DNA of 64,000 nucleotides. Origin: Streptomyces anulatus (GTDB lineage: Bacteria; Actinomycetota; Actinomycetes; Streptomycetales; Streptomycetaceae). The notes under the pieces were generated by a model. That model saw only the letters and a list, made by a program, of their open reading frames with translations. It was not told the DNA's origin and ran no database searches. Location of the stretch: NCBI RefSeq assembly GCF_000721175.1, contig NZ_JOEZ01000021.1, positions 186,001 to 250,000 on the forward strand, in the 5' to 3' direction. Of the stretch, positions 15,043 through 22,003 are shown piece by piece. A program made the position numbers and the translations under genes. Numbering within the stretch: the stretch's first letter is position 1; the number at the start of each line of letters is the position of its first letter.

Positions 15043-15809
15043 CGACGACCGGATCGCTCCTGTCAGGCAAGGTGGCGCTGATCACCGGTGCCTCCAGCGG
15101 AATCGGCGCCGCGGCTGCCCGGCACTTCGCCGACGAGGGGGCCGCAGTCGTGCTCGTGGCCCGCAGGGCGGGCCTGGTCGAAGAGGTCGCCGAGCGCATC
15201 AGGAAGGACGGCGGCCGGGCCGTGGCCGTACCGGGCGACGTCACCGTCCGGGCGGACATGGACCGTGCGGTCGCCACGGCGGTCGACCGGTTCGGCAGGC
15301 TCGACTGCTCCTTCAACAACGCCGGTTACGCCAGCGCCGGAACGGTCCTGCACGAACTCCCCGACGACGTCTTCGACCGCACCATGGACGTCAATCTGCG
15401 CGGCGTGTGGAACTGTCTGCGCGCCCAGATCCCCGCCATGCTGCCGGCGGGCTCCGGTTCGGTCGTCAACACCTCCAGCGTCGCGGGCGTACGCGCCACC
15501 TCAGCCTCGGCGCCCTATGTGGCCGCGAAGCACGCGGTCCTCGGCCTGACCAGGGCGGCGGCGGCCGAGTACGGCGAGTTCGGCATCCGCGTCAACGCCC
15601 TCGTGGTGGGCAGCACCGATACGGAGATGATGGACGGCGTCCTCACGGGCGGGCCCGCCGTGCGCACCGGCTTCGGCGGCAAGGCGATCCAGCAGCGCCT
15701 CGCCGATCCGGCCGAGATCGCCCGCGCCGCCGCCTGGCTCTGCTCGGACGCCTCGTCCTTCACCACCGGATCCGCCCTCGCGGTGGACGGCGGCAGAACC
15801 GCGAAGTGA
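15039..15809 (+). CDS. Short-chain dehydrogenase/reductase
   Basis: 256 residues. GTG 15039 overlaps the HAD stop (GTGA), so the pair is coupled. Classical SDR motifs are intact: TGASSGIG (16-23) for the cofactor, NNAG (93-96), NTSS (144-147) and YVAAK with Tyr160 and Lys164. The Arg-Arg after the second strand (ARRAG) favours NADPH. In butyrolactone signal pathways an SDR sets the side-chain hydroxyl, which would suit this gene behind a receptor and HAD gene; that assignment is inference. A very strong terminator follows. Confidence 0.93.
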   Translation: MTTTGSLLSGKVALITGASSGIGAAAARHFADEGAAVVLVARRAGLVEEVAERIRKDGGRAVAVPGDVTVRADMDRAVATAVDRFGRLDCSFNNAGYASAGTVLHELPDDVFDRTMDVNLRGVWNCLRAQIPAMLPAGSGSVVNTSSVAGVRATSASAPYVAAKHAVLGLTRAAAAEYGEFGIRVNALVVGSTDTEMMDGVLTGGPAVRTGFGGKAIQQRLADPAEIARAAAWLCSDASSFTTGSALAVDGGRTAK

Positions 15810-15836
15810 CGGACGTACGACTCCGCCGGACACGCC

Positions 15837-15893
15837 TACGCCCCAGGCGCCTGCTGCCCTGATCGGGAAGGGGCAGCAGGCGCCTGGGGCGTA
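15837..15893. terminator. Strong bidirectional terminator
   Basis: A perfect 23-bp inverted repeat (15837-15859 and 15871-15893; arm starts TACGCCCCAGGCGCC) with an 11-base loop lies between the convergent SDR and SMR genes. It marks the right edge of the signalling and biosynthetic island. Confidence 0.95.
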
Positions 15894-15926
15894 CTGTCGG
15901 ATACAGCGTCCGACGTCTGGAGAAGG

Positions 15927-16343
15927 TCAGACCTGAGCCGGGCTGGGCCGGTCCGCGAGCTGCCCGGACTCCTGGGTCCCGGCGACCGCCTCGGGCTTCG
16001 TACGGTCGGCGAGCTTGAGCCAGACGACGCCGACGATGATGACGGTCAGCCAGATGCCCTTGGCCGGGGTGAGGGTCTCGTCGAAGAAGAGCGGGCCGAG
16101 AACCGCGGCGCCGACCGCGCCGATACCCGCCCAGACGGCATAGCCGATGCTCACGTCGATCGTGCGGAGGGCGAGGCTCAGTGCGTAGAGCGTCAGCAGG
16201 AAGAACACCACCGCGACCAGGGACCAGGTCAGGACGGTGAAGCCCTCGCTGCCGCCGACGGCGAGCGCGTACCCGATCTCGAAGCCTCCGGCGAGAAGGA
16301 GCGAGAGCCAGGCGTTGGTGGAGCTCTTGGCTGCGTTGGACAT
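15927..16343 (-). CDS. Small multidrug resistance (SMR) exporter subunit 2
   Basis: 138 residues with four membrane helices and a hydrophilic tail of about 30. The essential SMR glutamate is in the first helix (GGFEIGYALAVGG). Helix 3 carries IDVSIGYAVWAGIG, and helix 4 follows a TLTPAKGIW turn, as in EmrE/SugE relatives. It lies 75 bases behind another SMR gene; such pairs usually form heterodimeric, oppositely inserted exporters like EbrAB. Third gene of an operon with a deaminase. Confidence 0.92.
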   Translation of the reverse strand: MSNAAKSSTNAWLSLLLAGGFEIGYALAVGGSEGFTVLTWSLVAVVFFLLTLYALSLALRTIDVSIGYAVWAGIGAVGAAVLGPLFFDETLTPAKGIWLTVIIVGVVWLKLADRTKPEAVAGTQESGQLADRPSPAQV

Positions 16344-16418
16344 GGGAGGTGAGTCCTCTCTCAGGGAAGTCGTCAGGTCGTTGCGTGGGGGTGCGAGGCC
16401 GGGAGTGGGGCTCCGGGC

Positions 16419-16739
16419 TCAGGCGGAACCGCTCAGCTGCAGGCCGACGACGCCACCGATGACGAGGAGGATGCCGATCGCCTTGTTCACGTTCAGACGC
16501 TGGCCGAAGAACAGCGCTCCGAGGACGGTGATACCGACGCCCGCGACGGAGGTCCACAGGGCGTAGCCGACGCCGACGTCGAAGGTCAGCAGCGCCTTGC
16601 TGAGGAAGAAGGTCGCGGCAGCACCGCTGGCCAGGGTGATGCCGGTCCACTTGCGGTTCTTGAAGCCCTCGGCCTTTCCGGCGGCGATGGCGACCAGGAT
16701 CTCGAAGGCGACGGCGATGGCGAGGTAGAGCCAGTGCAT
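16419..16739 (-). CDS. Small multidrug resistance (SMR) exporter subunit 1
   Basis: 106 residues, the minimal SMR length, four helices. The membrane Glu is in AVAFEILVAIAAGKAEGF; VGVGYALWTSVAGVGITVLG is helix 3. Partner of the following SMR gene, 52 bases downstream of the deaminase gene's end. The substrate (cationic drug, guanidinium-like or a pathway metabolite) cannot be read from sequence. Confidence 0.92.
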   Translation of the reverse strand: MHWLYLAIAVAFEILVAIAAGKAEGFKNRKWTGITLASGAAATFFLSKALLTFDVGVGYALWTSVAGVGITVLGALFFGQRLNVNKAIGILLVIGGVVGLQLSGSA

Positions 16740-16791
16740 GGGAAGTCCTTCCGTGCGGTGGGGTGAGAGGGGGTGAGGAGGTGTCAGAGCG

Positions 16792-17271
16792 TTATCGCGC
16801 GGCCCGGCTCAGGGTGAGGAAGTCCTGGAACGGCTGCTCCGCCTCGGGGAGCTGGAGCGCCGTGACCTTGATGGGCCAGTCCGCCGGGTCCTCGGCGAAG
16901 AGGGTGTACGTGCTCGTGTAGTCGAAGCCGTACCGGGCGGCGGTCCTGCGGTCGGCGGCATGTGCGATGTGGCCGATGCCGGCGTACCGCGCCGCCAGGT
17001 AGCACAGGGCACAGGGTTCACCGGAGGCGATCAGGGTGGCGCCCGCCACGGAGCGGATCCCGTGCTTGGCGGTGGCCTCCCGGAGGGCCACGACCTCGGC
17101 GTGGGCGGTCGGGTCGTTGTCCTCGCGGACCCGGTTGAAGCCGGTCCCCAGGATCCGTCCGCCGGCCACGACCACGCCGGAGAAGGGGATGCCGCCCTGC
17201 GCGACGTGCTCACGGCTGAGCCGGATCGCTTCGTGGGCGTAGCCCATCAGTTCGCTTTCGTGTGTACCCAT
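16792..17271 (-). CDS. Zinc-dependent nucleoside/cytosine-type deaminase
   Basis: 159 residues from ATG 17271. The CDA-fold zinc site is complete: HAE at 57-59 (catalytic Glu59) and PCALC with Cys87 and Cys90. The overall pattern (GxIPFSGVVVAGGRILGTGFNRV, then DPTAHAEVVALREA) fits the guanine/cytosine/tRNA-adenosine deaminase group, with FNRVREDNDPTAHAE close to guanine deaminase-type proteins. It heads an operon with two SMR exporter genes, so it may deaminate a base-like compound that is then exported. Substrate unassigned. Confidence 0.88.
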   Translation of the reverse strand: MGTHESELMGYAHEAIRLSREHVAQGGIPFSGVVVAGGRILGTGFNRVREDNDPTAHAEVVALREATAKHGIRSVAGATLIASGEPCALCYLAARYAGIGHIAHAADRRTAARYGFDYTSTYTLFAEDPADWPIKVTALQLPEAEQPFQDFLTLSRAAR

Positions 17272-17313
17272 GAGCGGTTCGTCTCCCGAGTTGCCCTGTA
17301 TCGTTCATTTGCC

Positions 17314-17401
17314 TGCACATGCAAAAGAATGGTTCCCATGAGGCGCCACCGAAAGCTTGGGCCGCTGGGTTAATCTTGCATGTGCATCTAAAAACTGTCA
17401 A
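17314..17401 (-). promoter_or_regulatory. Promoter of the deaminase-SMR operon with paired TGCA dyads
   Basis: On the minus strand TTGACA (17401-17396), 17 bases, CAAGAT (17378-17373). TGCACATGCAA overlaps the -10 (17386-17376) and its inverted copy lies 51 bases downstream (17324-17314 as TTGCATGTGCA). The arrangement suggests a repressor bound at two sites. The -35 overlaps the stop codon region of the upstream OYE gene. Confidence 0.6.
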
Positions 17402-18534
17402 GCGTGTGCGTGCGCCCGAGCGTTGTCCAAGGTCGCCAGCGGCTCCAGCAGCCGGGGGTCGAACTCCGCCCGGACCATGCCCGCGGCCACGCGGCGCGGC
17501 AGGTCGGGGTTGGCCAGCGCGGCCGTCCCGATCGCCAGGAGGTCGGCGTGCCCCTCGTCCAGGACGCGCCGCGCCACCGCGTCCCTGTGCAGCCCGCCAT
17601 TGGCGATGACGGGGAGTCCGGTGACCGTACGGGCGAGCGCGGGAAGCGTCCGCCCCTCCGGGAACCAGTCCCGTCCGCTGCCCGCGAGATGCAGATAGTC
17701 GGCGCCGGCCGTGGCGGCCGCCGTGAAGATGGTGCGCGCCTCGGCGTCACCTCCCGGCCACCGCCAGGCGGGGTCGTTGACCTTCCCCTGGGAGAGGCGG
17801 ACACCGACCGTGAAGCCGGTCCCGGTCGCGCCTCTGACCTGGGCCGTCACGTCCCGTACGAGCCGCAGGCGCGCCTCGACGTCACCGCCGTGCTCATCGG
17901 TGCGCAGGTTGGTGTACGGGGTGAGGAACTGGTCGAGCAGATAGCCGTTGGCCGCATGGATCTCCACGCCGTCGAAGCCGGCGTCGCGGGCGCGGACCGC
18001 GGCGGCGGCGAAGCCGTCGACGGCCTCGGCGATCTGGCGGCGGGTCATCTCCATCGGCACCGGCCAGCGGCCACTGCCCCGGTACTTGTCCAGTTGCTCA
18101 CCCAACGGCCGTACGGCCGAGGGGCCGGCCGCCCGGTCACGGAACCGGTTGCCCTGCGAGACGGCCCCGGCGTGCATCAGCTGCAGGACGACGCGCGCCC
18201 CGGCGGCACGCGCCCGCTCGACCACGGGCCGCCAGGCGGCGGCCTGGGCCTCGTCCGTGATGCCGGGCTGGTGCAGGTACCCCTGGCTGAAGGCCCGGTC
18301 GGTGTAGGTCCCTTCGGTGATCAGGAGTCCGAAGCCGCCCTCGGCGAAGGCCGCGTAGTAGTCGGCCATCTCCGGCGTGGCCAGGCCGTCCTCGGTCGCG
18401 GAGACCCGGGTCATGGGGGCGACTGCGAATCTGTTGCACAGCTCGAGCCCCGCGAACCGGCAGGCGGAGAGGGCGGGATGGGTACCGGGCTGCTCGGCGG
18501 CGATGCCGGGCAGGTCAGCAGCGGTGCCGGGCAA
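17398..18534 (-). CDS. Old yellow enzyme family NADH:flavin oxidoreductase
   Basis: 378 residues from TTG 18534, which has GGGAG eight bases upstream and lies one base past the stop of the FrnE-like gene; the frame runs further up but inside that gene. FMN TIM-barrel features: LELCNRFAVAPMTR, AFSQGYLHQPGITDE, RVVLQLMHAGA, GFDGVEIHAANGYLLDQFLTP (catalytic HxxN), and the C-terminal PVIANGGLHRD and DLLAIGTAALANPDLP phosphate-binding blocks. It reduces activated alkenes with NAD(P)H. Coupled to the thiol oxidoreductase upstream; the pair may handle electrophilic compounds. Confidence 0.92.
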   Translation of the reverse strand: MPGTAADLPGIAAEQPGTHPALSACRFAGLELCNRFAVAPMTRVSATEDGLATPEMADYYAAFAEGGFGLLITEGTYTDRAFSQGYLHQPGITDEAQAAAWRPVVERARAAGARVVLQLMHAGAVSQGNRFRDRAAGPSAVRPLGEQLDKYRGSGRWPVPMEMTRRQIAEAVDGFAAAAVRARDAGFDGVEIHAANGYLLDQFLTPYTNLRTDEHGGDVEARLRLVRDVTAQVRGATGTGFTVGVRLSQGKVNDPAWRWPGGDAEARTIFTAAATAGADYLHLAGSGRDWFPEGRTLPALARTVTGLPVIANGGLHRDAVARRVLDEGHADLLAIGTAALANPDLPRRVAAGMVRAEFDPRLLEPLATLDNARAHAHA

Positions 18535-18535
18535 C

Positions 18536-19195
18536 TCAGCAGCTCCCGTCGATACCGCAGGCGGCTCCGTAGACGGCGGCGTCCTCCGCCTGCCGCGCCT
18601 GGGCGTCCAGGATGGCCTTGCGCAACTGGGCGGGACGCGGAACGCCTTCGATCCGGGTGTCACCGATGAGCATGGTGGGAACGGCCTGCACCCGGTGGGC
18701 CGCCGCTTCCCGCAGCGCCTCCTGGTGCCGGGCGCGATAGGTGCCGTCCGCCAGCGCGGCCCGGAACCCGTCCTCGTCCAGGCCGACCTCGCCGGCCAGG
18801 GCGACAAGGACGTCGACCTGCCCCAGGTCACGGCTCTCCTGGAAGAAGGCGCGGAACATCCGCCGGGTGTACGCGGTCCCCTGGCCGTGCTCGGCCGCGT
18901 ACTGGTAGCCCTCGAACGCGAGGGCGGTGTACGGCTGGGGGGACACGTCGGGGAGCGTGATGTCGACCCCCAGGCGGCGGGCCATGGGGTAGACGGCGCG
19001 CTTCCAGATGTCGGGCAGGTAGTCGTCCTCCGGCCGCAGGGTGGGCTGGGGGTGCGGACGCAGCTCGAAGGGCATCCACTCGACCTCCACCTCGACGCCG
19101 ACGTCGTCGATCGCCTCTTCGAGGGGGCCTTCGGCCAGCATGCAGAAGGGGCAGACGTAGTCGGACCAGATCTTGATCTTCACGGGATCAGCCAT
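18536..19195 (-). CDS. FrnE-like DsbA-family thiol-disulfide oxidoreductase
   Basis: 219 residues from ATG 19195. DsbA fold with active site CPFC (15-18) right after KIKIWSDYV, the helical insertion (YLPDIWKRAVYPMARRLG, TAYTRRMFRAFFQE) and the cis-Pro region VQAVPTMLIG. There is no signal peptide, so it is cytosolic, as in FrnE and 2-hydroxychromene-2-carboxylate isomerase relatives. C-terminal Cys residues (CGIDGSC) add a possible extra redox site. The OYE gene begins one base after its stop. Confidence 0.93.
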   Translation of the reverse strand: MADPVKIKIWSDYVCPFCMLAEGPLEEAIDDVGVEVEVEWMPFELRPHPQPTLRPEDDYLPDIWKRAVYPMARRLGVDITLPDVSPQPYTALAFEGYQYAAEHGQGTAYTRRMFRAFFQESRDLGQVDVLVALAGEVGLDEDGFRAALADGTYRARHQEALREAAAHRVQAVPTMLIGDTRIEGVPRPAQLRKAILDAQARQAEDAAVYGAACGIDGSC

Positions 19196-19275
19196 GCGCA
19201 GACCTCCAGGTCATTGATCGCGCAAGCAACAACTTCCCCCGGCAGAGCGGCAGGAGTTGACGGACGACCAGAAGG

Positions 19276-19302
19276 TTGCACGATCATGCACTTTAGTGTC
19301 AA
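19276..19302 (-). promoter_or_regulatory. Promoter of the FrnE-OYE operon with TGCA dyad
   Basis: On the minus strand TTGACA (19302-19297) is followed in the spacer by TGCATGATCGTGCAA (19290-19276), a TGCA-N6-TGCA dyad. The layout copies that of the deaminase promoter, so one regulator may control both operons. A -10 could not be fixed with confidence. Confidence 0.5.
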
Positions 19303-19364
19303 GCCCGCCCGCACCCCGCGGAGGCGGCGGGCCGAGAACCGGCCAGGACTGGCGGGAAATCCCT

Positions 19365-19382
19365 TGCGGGAGCGCTCCCGCA
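19365..19382. promoter_or_regulatory. LacI/CebR-type operator upstream of the GNAT gene
   Basis: TGCGGGAGCGCTCCCGCA is a perfect 18-bp palindrome with the GGGAGCGCTCCC core of Streptomyces LacI-family operators (CebR, BxlR type). It ends 17 bases before ATG 19400, a repressing position. No LacI gene is in the window. Confidence 0.7.
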
Positions 19383-19399
19383 CCTGAAGGATCCCGCGC

Positions 19400-20020
19400 A
19401 TGACTCCTCCGCCGCCGCCCGTGCTGCGCCCGTACCGCCCCGGGGACCGCGAGGCCCTCTTCGACATCTGCGTACGCACCGGACACGTGGGCGAGGACGC
19501 CCGCCACCTCTACCCGGACCCCGGCCTGCTGCCGGACATCTTCGCCGCGCCCTACGCCGTCCTGGAACCGGGCCTGGCCTTCGTGGTCGAGGACGGCGGG
19601 CGCGCGGTCGGCTACATCCTCGGTACGGCGGACACCGCATCCTTCGTCGACCGCTACCGCGCCGAATGGCTCCCCGGCCTCACCGGCCGCTACCCGGCCC
19701 CGGTACCCGAACCGGCCACCCTCGCCGAGGCGATGACCGCCCTGATGCACGACCCCGAGCGGATGATCCTGCCGGAGCTGGCCGACTATCCGGCCCACCT
19801 GCACATCGACCTGCTGCCGAGCCACCAGGGGGCGGGGTACGGGCGGCGGCTCATGGAGACCTTCCTCGCCGCCCTCGCCGAACAGGGCGTCGAAGCCGTC
19901 CACTTGAGCATGCTCACCGCCAACACCAAGGCCCGCGCCTTCTACGACCGCGTCGGCTTCCACGAGATCCCGGTTCCGGACCCGGGGGCCGTGACGTATC
20001 TGGGCCGCTCGACCCGGTGA
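19400..20020 (+). CDS. GNAT-family N-acetyltransferase
   Basis: 206 residues from ATG 19400. The acetyl-CoA motif A is LHIDLLPSHQGAGYGRRLMETF (about 134-155, with Q-x-x-G-x-G), followed by VHLSMLTANTKARAFYDRVGF, the usual beta5 region. N-terminal RPYRPGDREALFDIC is the fold start. The body WLPGLTGRYP and ERMILPELADYPAHLHIDL recalls GNATs that sit near glycoside hydrolases, which would suit the LacI-type operator in front. The substrate is unknown. Confidence 0.9.
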   Translation: MTPPPPPVLRPYRPGDREALFDICVRTGHVGEDARHLYPDPGLLPDIFAAPYAVLEPGLAFVVEDGGRAVGYILGTADTASFVDRYRAEWLPGLTGRYPAPVPEPATLAEAMTALMHDPERMILPELADYPAHLHIDLLPSHQGAGYGRRLMETFLAALAEQGVEAVHLSMLTANTKARAFYDRVGFHEIPVPDPGAVTYLGRSTR

Positions 20021-20105
20021 CGCGGCCCGCTCGGGCGCGAGGCGGCGCAGGGGCGGAGGCGCGGGGCGTGGTGCCGCGGTGAGTGACGGCCCCCGCGACC
20101 ACTTG

Positions 20106-20171
20106 GGACGTGTTTCGAAAGTCCCGCCTGCTCGGCCTCCGGGCGGACGGCGCTACTTTCGAAACACGCCC
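20106..20171. repeat. 66-bp inverted-repeat element (MITE-like or long hairpin)
   Basis: GGACGTGTTTCGAAAGT (20106-20122) and ACTTTCGAAACACGCCC (20155-20171) match in 16 of 17 positions as inverted repeats around 32 bases that contain a small inner GC stem (CCCGCC with GGCGGG-like). It lies between convergent genes. It could be the remnant ends of an IS5-like element or a terminator; no target duplication is visible. Confidence 0.6.
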
Positions 20172-20184
20172 TAGGCGACGCCTC

Positions 20185-21678
20185 CTACGCCGCCGCCAGG
20201 TCCCGGGACCGCAGCGCGAGCCACAGGTCGTAGCGGGCGCTCGGGGGCCGGAGCAGCGAGCGCCGGAGGACCGTTTCGAGCCGGGTGAGGCGCTTGCGGG
20301 CGCCGGGCACGCTGATGCCCAGCTCGGCGGCCGCCGGCCCTAGGCGGCCCTCGCAGCGCAGCCAGGTGCGCAGGGTCTCCTCGGAGCCGAGGACGGGGGC
20401 CAGTTGCTGGTCGGCCCAGTCCCGTACGGCAGGGCGGCGCAGGATGGCGTCGAGGTCCCGCACCGCCCCTCGCGTGCCGGATCCGGTGGTGGCGTACGGG
20501 GCGGGCTCGGGGGTGCACACCGGGGCGGGGGTGGCGCGGACGCGCAGCGCCAGGTCCAGCGCGGCCTGGTCGGCCAGCCGGTGCAGGTCGAGGCCGAGCA
20601 GATCGCCGATGAGTCTCAGCCGGGCGGCGAGGGTGTTGCGGTGGACCTTGAGGTGGTCGGTCGCGTGCGACGAGAACGCCAGCCAGGAGGCGGCCGTGGC
20701 CGCGAGCTCCTGGCTCCCGGGGTCCTGCGCGCGGCGCGGCACATGGGTCAGGAGCGGCGTCAGCAGCTCGTTCGCCCACTGCCGGCCGGCCGGTCCGACG
20801 ACGAGCGCGGGATCCGGCGAGACCCCGAACCGGGCGTGACGGGTCGGCAGTTCGCGGGCGGCGGCCAGGGCGTGGAAGGCCTGACGGTAGCCGGTCCCGG
20901 TGTCGGCCAGCGGCACGGGCTCGCTGACGCCCACCACGCAGTCGCCCACCCTGGCGGCGACGGCCTCGTCGACCGGGACTGCCTCCCGGCCCTGCTCCTG
21001 TGCGGGCATCACGAGGATGAGGTGGCGGGCGTGGACGGGGCACCGCACGATCCAGGACCGGCCGCCGTCCGCGTCCACGCAGACCTGGACCACCTCGTCG
21101 CGCCCGTCGCCGGAGCACTCCACGACACATACCCGTACCGGATCGGGAAGCCGGGGGCGCAGCGCACCCGCGACCTGCTGGGCGATGGAGAGCTGGCCCG
21201 TCATCAGCAGGTGCAGCACCGCCTCGCGCCCCCGGGACTCGGCGAGTTCCACCCGGCGGCGTCTGCGCTCCAGCGTCTCGGCCTGCCGGCACAGGGCCAG
21301 CGGCAGGACCACGTCGGCCAGGAGCGTGGCGAGCCCGGCGGCCACGGGCCGGGGCGTGACGACGACGAGCATCGGGGCGGCGTGGTCGTCGGCGCTCAGG
21401 GGGAACAACAGGGCGGTGTGCGCGCCGGTGTCGAGGGAGTACGCCCGCGCCCCGCGCTCCGTCAGGGCGTTCGCGCTCTCGGCGACCAGCCCCGCGACAT
21501 CGGGGACCACCGCCCTCGCCGTGCGGGCCGCCGCGTGCAGCACCGTCCCGTCCGGCCCGACGAGCCCGGCCCAGCCCTCGGCCCGCCCGGCCAGCCAGCG
21601 CAGCAGCGCGGCCGTTCCGCCGGAGCGGGCCAGCCGGTGCATGCGCAGAAGATCGTCCGCGCGCTCCCGTGCTCGCAC
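20185..21678 (-). CDS. PucR-family transcriptional regulator
   Basis: 497 residues from GTG 21678, preceded by a G/A-rich ribosome site (GGGGGAGGG). A GAF/PucR-like N-terminal half is followed by the PucR C-terminal HTH: WLAFSSHATDHLKVHRNTLAARLRLIGDLLGLDL. A second HTH-like repeat closes the protein (CEGRLGPAAAELGISVPGARKRL), as in long Streptomyces PucR regulators. The gene is divergent from the sliding-clamp paralogue, so it could control it, but PucR targets are usually catabolic genes. Confidence 0.85.
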   Translation of the reverse strand: MRARERADDLLRMHRLARSGGTAALLRWLAGRAEGWAGLVGPDGTVLHAAARTARAVVPDVAGLVAESANALTERGARAYSLDTGAHTALLFPLSADDHAAPMLVVVTPRPVAAGLATLLADVVLPLALCRQAETLERRRRRVELAESRGREAVLHLLMTGQLSIAQQVAGALRPRLPDPVRVCVVECSGDGRDEVVQVCVDADGGRSWIVRCPVHARHLILVMPAQEQGREAVPVDEAVAARVGDCVVGVSEPVPLADTGTGYRQAFHALAAARELPTRHARFGVSPDPALVVGPAGRQWANELLTPLLTHVPRRAQDPGSQELAATAASWLAFSSHATDHLKVHRNTLAARLRLIGDLLGLDLHRLADQAALDLALRVRATPAPVCTPEPAPYATTGSGTRGAVRDLDAILRRPAVRDWADQQLAPVLGSEETLRTWLRCEGRLGPAAAELGISVPGARKRLTRLETVLRRSLLRPPSARYDLWLALRSRDLAAA

Positions 21679-22003
21679 CCCTCCCCCGTTCCCGCCCAGG
21701 ACGCGGCGGCGGTGCGGGTGGACCGATCCGCCCGACTGTGCGGACTGATACCCCCGCGGCCGCCCCACTGGGCGTATTGAATCTCCCGGTCTCCCTGCCC
21801 CCCGTTCTATCGTCCGAACGTGTTCCGGCACGTCGGGGGAGACGGGGGAGGCCGGAACACGGTAACGCGGGAACGCGGCGGCAGCGGCTCACGGGGGTGG
21901 TCGCTGTCGCCGGTTCCCGCGCCCCCCGGATTGTCAGTGGTGCCTCTTACCGTCGTACGGAGAAGTCGGCTTCCGGCTTTCGACGTCCGAGGAAGGCACC
22001 CCC
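21679..22003. promoter_or_regulatory. Divergent intergenic region between PucR gene and clamp paralogue
   Basis: No gene is seen here. A 10-bp inverted repeat, CGTGTTCCGG (21819-21828) and CCGGAACACG (21852-21861), is a possible operator. TTGTCA (21931-21936) could be a -35 for the clamp gene, whose ribosome site is GAGGAAGG near 21990. Confidence 0.4.

Noticed and set aside
17272..17397. Guanidine riboswitch in front of the deaminase-SMR operon
   Set aside because: The leader shows only the TGCA dyads and no conserved ykkC-type core that I can recognise.
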